From: Lachnospiraceae bacterium
Lineage (GTDB): Bacteria > Bacillota > Clostridia > Lachnospirales > Lachnospiraceae
DNA: 44,774 nt
NCBI GenBank assembly: GCA_015056735.1
Contig: SVFT01000010.1
Coordinates: forward strand, 56,842 to 101,615
Direction of reading: 5' to 3'
The position numbers were made by a program, and so were the translations under genes. Below the pieces are notes generated by a model that was given only the letters and a program-made list of their open reading frames with translations, was not told the DNA's origin and ran no database searches. Positions 40,737-44,774 of the stretch are shown one piece after another (within the stretch, counting starts at the first letter, position 1; each line of letters opens with the position of its first letter).

Positions 40737-42206
40737 ATGCTGTATATCGGAATTGATCTGGGAACTTCGGCGACAAAGTTACTTCTTGCGGATGAAAAGG
40801 GAGACATCAAAAAGATTGTTTCCAAAGAATATCCGCTCAGCTTTCCACATCCGGGCTGGTCGGAACAGAATCCGGAGGACTGGTACAAAGCTGCGATCGA
40901 AGGCCTTAAGGAACTGACGTCCGACGTGGACAAAAGCAGCGTGGCGGGCATCAGTTTTGGCGGCCAGATGCACGGCCTTGTCACGCTGGATGAGCATGAC
41001 AACGTGATCCGTCCTGCGATCCTGTGGAATGACGGGCGAAGCGCAAAGCAGTGCGAATACCTAAACGATGTGATCGGCAAGGAGCAGCTCTCTTCCTATA
41101 CCGCCAATATCGCTTTTGCGGGCTTTACGGCTCCGAAGATCCTCTGGATGAAAGAGAATGAGCCGGAACTGTTTAAGAAGATCGCCAGGATCATGCTTCC
41201 GAAGGATTATCTGGCGTATCGCCTGACGGGCGTTTTCTGCACAGACTATTCGGATGCTTCCGGTATGCTCCTTTTGGACGTTAAGAACAAATGCTGGTCG
41301 GAAGAGATGATCGGTCTTTGCGGCATCAAACGGGAGATGCTTCCGGATCTCTATGAATCCTATGAAAAAGTCGGTGTGCTCAAGCCTGAGATCGCATCCG
41401 AGGTCGGTCTTTCCGATCATGTGATCGTAGCGGCGGGCGCAGGGGACAATGCGGCAGCGGCGGTCGGCACGGGCACGGTCGGAGAAGGCATGTGCAACAT
41501 TTCTCTCGGAACAAGCGGCACGATCTTTATCTCGTCCGAGAACTTTGCGGTGGATCGAAACAATGCGCTCCATGCATTCGCACATGCGGACGGGTACTAT
41601 CACCTGATGGCTTGTATGCTCAGCGCGGCATCCTGCAATAAGTGGTGGCTTGAAGACATCCTCGGTACCGATGCGTATGCAAAGGAGCAGGAGGGGATCG
41701 AGACACTTGGAGAGAACCACGTATATTACCTGCCTTATCTGATGGGTGAGCGTTCGCCGCTCAATGACCCTGATGCCAGGTCGGCTTTTATCGGCATGAC
41801 GATGGATACGACGAGAAAAGATCTGACCCAGGCTGTCTTGGAAGGCGTGACATTTGCGCTTCGTGATAGTCTGGAAGTGGCGAGGAGCCTCGGCATCAAA
41901 GTGGAACGCAGCAAGATCTGCGGTGGCGGCGCGAAGAGCCCTCTTTGGAAAAAGATGATCGCCAATATCCTGAATCTGACGTTGGACGTTCCGGCTGTCG
42001 AAGAGGGGCCTTCCATGGGCGGTGCGATGCTTGCGATGGTCGCGTGCGGTGCTTATAAAAATGTAAGCGAAGCGGCGGATGCGATCGTGAAGGTAACGGG
42101 CCGGGTTGAGCCCGATCCCGTACTTGTCGAGAAATACAATGCACGGTATGAAACATTTAAAAAACTCTATCCTTCGCTGAAGGACGTGTTTGCTGCAGGG
42201 ATGTAG
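40737..42206 (+). CDS. xylB: Xylulokinase
   Basis: 489-aa FGGY-family sugar kinase, ATP plus D-xylulose to D-xylulose 5-phosphate, feeding the pentose phosphate or phosphoketolase route. The start IGIDLGTSATKLLL is the phosphate-1 motif (residues 4-17), GGQMHGLVTLD (about 76-86) is the xylulokinase substrate loop, ILWNDGRSAKQCEY and ASGMLLLDV follow, then LGTSGTIF and ICGGGAKSPLWKKMIANIL with the FGGY C-terminal signature. Length fits XylB. It ends the operon; after 8 nt a 72-nt palindrome begins, then a terminator at 42330. Confidence 0.94.
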   Translation: MLYIGIDLGTSATKLLLADEKGDIKKIVSKEYPLSFPHPGWSEQNPEDWYKAAIEGLKELTSDVDKSSVAGISFGGQMHGLVTLDEHDNVIRPAILWNDGRSAKQCEYLNDVIGKEQLSSYTANIAFAGFTAPKILWMKENEPELFKKIARIMLPKDYLAYRLTGVFCTDYSDASGMLLLDVKNKCWSEEMIGLCGIKREMLPDLYESYEKVGVLKPEIASEVGLSDHVIVAAGAGDNAAAAVGTGTVGEGMCNISLGTSGTIFISSENFAVDRNNALHAFAHADGYYHLMACMLSAASCNKWWLEDILGTDAYAKEQEGIETLGENHVYYLPYLMGERSPLNDPDARSAFIGMTMDTTRKDLTQAVLEGVTFALRDSLEVARSLGIKVERSKICGGGAKSPLWKKMIANILNLTLDVPAVEEGPSMGGAMLAMVACGAYKNVSEAADAIVKVTGRVEPDPVLVEKYNARYETFKKLYPSLKDVFAAGM

Positions 42207-42214
42207 CTTTTGCT

Positions 42215-42286
42215 TGGACCCCCGGGACGGGGTAGGTGGCTCATTTTTCGAAGAAAATGAGCCACCTACCCCGTCCCGGGGGTCCA
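42215..42286. repeat. Large near-perfect palindrome, 34-bp arms
   Basis: Arm 42215-42248 (TGGACCCCCGGGACGGGG at its start) is the reverse complement of 42253-42286 at 33 of 34 positions, the last pair being T-G, around a CGAA loop. It is GC-rich at the base and T/A-rich at the tip. A diverged half-copy is the SulP terminator at 34442-34466. It lies 8 nt after xylB. It looks like a dispersed palindromic (REP-like) element, possibly also acting as a transcript-end structure; a spurious reading frame (42190-42375) runs through it. Confidence 0.85.
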
Positions 42287-42329
42287 CAAAAAGGGGGTTG
42301 CATCATGGCTGCAAATCATGTATACTGAT

Positions 42330-42360
42330 AAAAGGTTTGATATTCAAACCTTTTATTTTT
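42330..42360 (+). terminator. Terminator between xylB and the carboxyltransferase gene
   Basis: A perfect 11-bp stem AAAAGGTTTGA (42330-42340) with TCAAACCTTTT (42344-42354), loop TAT, followed by ATTTTT. The 75 bases after it are very AT-rich and must hold the promoter of the next gene; TTTGAGTCTCAAA (a 13-nt palindrome near 42373) lies there but I see no clean -35/-10 pair. Confidence 0.83.
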
Positions 42361-42435
42361 ATACTAATACTTTGAGTCTCAAATAATAATATGCTCAAAT
42401 TAATTATTGGTTTTAATTGATGAAGAGGAAATGCA

Positions 42436-44064
42436 ATGAACTGGAATGATGCGATCAAAGAATTGGATGCAAGGAGAGCAAAGGCGCTTCTTGGCGGTGG
42501 TGAATCAAGGATCGAGAAGCAGCATGCCGATGGCAAGATGACGGCGCGCGAACGTATCGAGACACTTTTGGATCCCGGAACATTTGTGGAGATCGACGGC
42601 TTCTTAGAGTCCAGGATCAATGATTTTGACCTGGACAAAAGGCGGTTCCCGGGCGATGGTGTCGTAACGGGTTACGGTAATATCGACGGCAGGCTTGTCT
42701 ATGTTGTCAGCGAGGATTTTACGGTCATCGGCGGTACGCTCGGTGAATATCATTCGTTCAAGATCTGCCGCATCCAGGATATGGCGATGCGTGCGATGGC
42801 GCCCCTGATCTGCATCAACGACAGCGGCGGAGCGCGTATTGAAGAAGGTATCTCTTCCCTGAGCGGTTACAGCGGCATGTTCCTGCGCCATACCAAGGCT
42901 TCCGGTATGATCCCGCAGATCGCCGTGATCTTGGGACCTTGCTCGGGCGGTGCCTGCTATGCGCCTGCGATCTGCGATTATATCTTTATGGTGCGCGGTA
43001 CGTCCAAGATGTTTATTACCGGGCCGAATGTCGTCAAGACGGTCATCGGTGAATATGTATCCGTTGAGGAGCTTGGCGGCGCCGACGTACATGCAAAAAA
43101 GAGCGGCGTTTCGCATTTTACCTATGATACGGAGGGCGAGTGCCTGATGGGCGTTCGCAAGCTCCTGTCTTATCTGCCCGCAAACTGCGACGAGAAGCCG
43201 CCTGTTTTAAAACAGAACGGAGAGCAGAAAAAGAACCTGTTTAAGAAGCTGAACGGTTTTGTGAACCGTCTCAATCCGTTTGAGAAAAAGTACCTCGAGC
43301 AGGGCGATGACCAGAGCTTCCGTATTCGCGACATCGTACCGGACAATACGCGTCATCCGTATGATGTGAAGGAAGTCATCAACTGCATCGTTGATAACGG
43401 CACATTCTTTGAAGTACAGGAAGATTTTGCCAAGAATGCGGTTGTCGGCTGGGGCAGAATGGAAGGCATGACGGTCGGCTTTATCGCCAACCAGGCCAAT
43501 GAGAAGTGCGGCTCTCTGGATGTACATGCATCCGATAAGATCGCGCGCTTCATTCGCTTCTGCGACTGCTTCAATATCCCGCTTGTGACACTGATCGACG
43601 TACCGGCGTTCCTTCCGGGCACAGAGCAGGAGCATAATGGTATCATTCGCCACGGTGCGAAGATCCTGTATGCGTATTCCGAGGCGACTGTGCCTAAGAT
43701 CTCACTTATCATGAGAAAAGCATACGGCGGCGCGTACATCGCGATGAATTCCAAGGAGATGGGTGCGGACCTTGTCTACGCCTGGCCGATCGCTGAGATC
43801 GCGGTCATGGGCGCGGAAGGTGCGGTCAACATCGCATTTAAACGCAAGATCAAAGCATCGTCCGATCCGGAAGCGATGCGCGCACAGTGCATTAAAGAGT
43901 ACGAGGACCGCTTCTTAAATCCGTATATCGCATCTGCGCGCGGATATGTGAATGAGGTGATCAAGCCGGAGGAGACAAGACGCGCGATCCTGAAAGGCCT
44001 TCGCGGTCTGCAGAACAAAAGAGAGGATGCGCCGCACAAAAAGCATGGCAATATCCCGCTGTAA
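42436..44064 (+). CDS. Acyl-CoA carboxyltransferase (MmdA/PccB family)
   Basis: 542-aa biotin-dependent carboxyltransferase, either the alpha subunit of methylmalonyl-CoA (or glutaconyl-CoA) decarboxylase or the beta subunit of propionyl/acetyl-CoA carboxylase. The N-terminal crotonase-like half has GKMTARERIETLLDPGTF (about 33-50), the oxyanion region GPCSGGACYAPA, and a C-terminal half with GFIANQ, LIDVPAFLPGTEQE and the second oxyanion loop RKAYGGAYIAMNSKEMGAD. A 25- to 30-residue basic insert (about 260-295, QKKNLFKKLNGFVNRLN) joins the two halves, longer than usual. AAGAGGA precedes ATG 42436. No biotin carrier, biotin carboxylase or OadB/OadG-like subunit lies within the 700 bp downstream, so it is an orphan here. 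Confidence 0.9.
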   Translation: MNWNDAIKELDARRAKALLGGGESRIEKQHADGKMTARERIETLLDPGTFVEIDGFLESRINDFDLDKRRFPGDGVVTGYGNIDGRLVYVVSEDFTVIGGTLGEYHSFKICRIQDMAMRAMAPLICINDSGGARIEEGISSLSGYSGMFLRHTKASGMIPQIAVILGPCSGGACYAPAICDYIFMVRGTSKMFITGPNVVKTVIGEYVSVEELGGADVHAKKSGVSHFTYDTEGECLMGVRKLLSYLPANCDEKPPVLKQNGEQKKNLFKKLNGFVNRLNPFEKKYLEQGDDQSFRIRDIVPDNTRHPYDVKEVINCIVDNGTFFEVQEDFAKNAVVGWGRMEGMTVGFIANQANEKCGSLDVHASDKIARFIRFCDCFNIPLVTLIDVPAFLPGTEQEHNGIIRHGAKILYAYSEATVPKISLIMRKAYGGAYIAMNSKEMGADLVYAWPIAEIAVMGAEGAVNIAFKRKIKASSDPEAMRAQCIKEYEDRFLNPYIASARGYVNEVIKPEETRRAILKGLRGLQNKREDAPHKKHGNIPL

Positions 44065-44083
44065 GAGAGAATATGATCGAAAC

Positions 44084-44117
44084 AGCCCTGAGGGAGAGAT
44101 CCCCGGGGCTTTTTTAT
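44084..44117 (+). terminator. Terminator of the carboxyltransferase gene
   Basis: AGCCCTGAGGGA pairs imperfectly with TCCCCGGGGCT (about 10 pairs, one mismatch and one G-U), followed by six T, 19 nt after the stop. Confidence 0.8.
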
Positions 44118-44183
44118 ATGATGAAATGCCTTGGAATTTCAGATTCTTTTTTAATAATGTATAGAATAATGCTTCATATGTAA

Positions 44184-44189
44184 TATAAT
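44184..44189 (+). promoter_or_regulatory. -10 element before the small membrane protein gene
   Basis: A perfect TATAAT at 44184-44189, 30 nt before ATG 44220, in an AT-rich stretch after the terminator. The -35 position (about 44160) holds only a poor match (ATAGAA). Confidence 0.45.
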
Positions 44190-44219
44190 ATAGATCATAG
44201 GGGGAAAGGAGAGCTTTGT

Positions 44220-44681
44220 ATGGAAGAGCAAATGCGAAAAGCCGGATTCAGGATGAGTTTTCTCATGGCACTGACAATGAGCCTGTGCCTGTCTTTGGTC
44301 AATAACCTGGTATCTGCGGGATTTCATCTGCCGCTGCTTTTGATCACATTTGTGACCAGTTTTGTGGTCAGCCTTTTGATCGGGATCCTGGTGCCGATGC
44401 CGCATATCTCGCGCTCGATCACGGAGAAGTGTGGGCCGGGGATTGTATCGCATCTGCTGAATGCATTTGTCTCGGATCTGATCTATACGCCGGTTATGAC
44501 GCTGCTGATGGTGGCCGTTGTCAGGATCAGCATCGGGATCATATCGGGCGGCCGTGAGCATCTTCCGCCGCTCCTGTTCATGTTCCTTCGATCGATGGCG
44601 CTGAGCTTTGCTGTCGCGTATGTGGTGATCCTCGTTGTGACGCCGATCTTCAGACGGCTCGCTTTTGGAAAAAATGGATGA
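44220..44681 (+). CDS. Small polytopic membrane protein, DUF2798-like
   Basis: 153-aa protein with four predicted helices (about 10-32, 36-58, 83-107, 120-142) and short basic loops. The helix pattern FRMSFLMALTMSLCLSLVNN and PPLLFMFLRSMALSFAVAYV, with two related halves, resembles the DUF2798 family of unknown function. This is a pattern-level assignment. A good ribosome-binding site (AAAGGAGAG) precedes ATG 44220. It appears monocistronic. No function is proposed. Confidence 0.7.
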   Translation: MEEQMRKAGFRMSFLMALTMSLCLSLVNNLVSAGFHLPLLLITFVTSFVVSLLIGILVPMPHISRSITEKCGPGIVSHLLNAFVSDLIYTPVMTLLMVAVVRISIGIISGGREHLPPLLFMFLRSMALSFAVAYVVILVVTPIFRRLAFGKNG

Positions 44682-44706
44682 TAAAAGGGTGGGAGAGTGA
44701 TCTGAG

Positions 44707-44725
44707 GTCTGTCAAGTAGACAGGC
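44707..44725 (+). repeat. Hairpin near window end, possible insertion-sequence edge
   Basis: GTCTGTC (44707-44713) pairs with GACAGGC (44719-44725), one G-U, around AAGTA. A second inverted repeat, TCACA-N5-TGTGA, ends exactly at 44774. Terminal repeats containing such GTC-AAGTA-GAC sequences occur in some IS3-type elements, but no transposase is visible before the window stops. Confidence 0.3.
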
Positions 44726-44774
44726 AAAACAAACAAAATAGCATCAAACGAAAAGGTGGTCACATAAACTGTGA

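Noticed and set aside
42190-42375. A 61-codon frame crossing the large palindrome.
   Set aside because: It starts inside xylB and exists because the palindrome lacks stops in this frame; no ribosome-binding site, and the peptide is just the translated repeat.
1-44774. CRISPR arrays, tRNA and rRNA genes, known riboswitch classes, prophage and toxin-antitoxin genes.
   Set aside because: I looked on both strands and found no repeat-spacer pattern, cloverleaf or phage gene that I could support. A covariance-model search was not possible here.

Overview
The window reads as a chromosomal segment of a motile, obligately anaerobic member of the Firmicutes, most likely family Lachnospiraceae (the Roseburia, Butyrivibrio and Lachnospira neighbourhood). 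The reasons are Lachnospiraceae-type flagellins in tandem under a sigma-28 promoter, an FprA-type flavodiiron protein, a decarboxylase-type carboxyltransferase, Gram-positive ribosome-binding sites (AGGAGG type), a CcpA-type cre site and low-to-middling GC. This assignment is inferred from protein character; no rRNA or tRNA gene was seen.

Layout. 1-1651: the 3' end of one flagellin, then a second complete flagellin with its sigma-28 promoter and terminator. 1716-3939: a KtrB/KtrA potassium uptake pair. 4062-6987: a very large MscS-type channel fused to two extracytoplasmic sensor-like regions. 7082-8618 (minus): flavodiiron protein plus a small 2Fe-2S ferredoxin. 8659-10109 (minus): a glycosyltransferase and an acetyltransferase. 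10219-24857 (plus): a tightly packed 11-gene surface-glycan cluster. 24923-28842 (minus): a polyprenyl-phosphate glycosyltransferase and a giant membrane protein, facing the cluster across a shared bidirectional terminator. 28960-30468: nitroreductase, HPt protein, HD-domain protein. 30482-32657 (minus): a metallo-beta-lactamase-fold hydrolase fused in frame to a lipoprotein-like module. 32712-34466: a SulP transporter. 34465-42206: a ROK repressor divergent from a sugar ABC transporter, a polyol dehydrogenase and xylulokinase. 42215-44117: a huge palindrome, a terminator and a biotin-dependent carboxyltransferase. 44220-44774: a small membrane protein and a possible insertion-sequence edge.

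How the genes may work together. In the glycan region, ManC would make GDP-mannose, the GtrB/DPM1-like enzyme could load a sugar such as mannose onto a polyprenyl phosphate, and two large GT-C-like membrane proteins could use that lipid donor outside the membrane. GT4, GT8 and GT2 enzymes and a DegT sugar aminotransferase build the repeat unit, two Wzx-like flippases export it, and an MBOAT/SGNH pair probably O-acetylates it. A CotH-type kinase with a membrane anchor sits in the middle of the cluster. No initiating phosphoglycosyltransferase and no clear polymerase lie in the window. In the polyol region, ABC import, dehydrogenase and xylulokinase fit a pathway xylitol (or a related pentitol) to D-xylulose to D-xylulose 5-phosphate, controlled by the ROK repressor through a repeated operator and by a cre site.

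The least expected items are the hydrolase-lipoprotein fusion, the CotH kinase inside an O-acetylating glycan locus, the sensor-MscS fusion, and a palindrome family with a 33-bp perfect arm at 42215-42286 and a diverged relative at 34442-34466.
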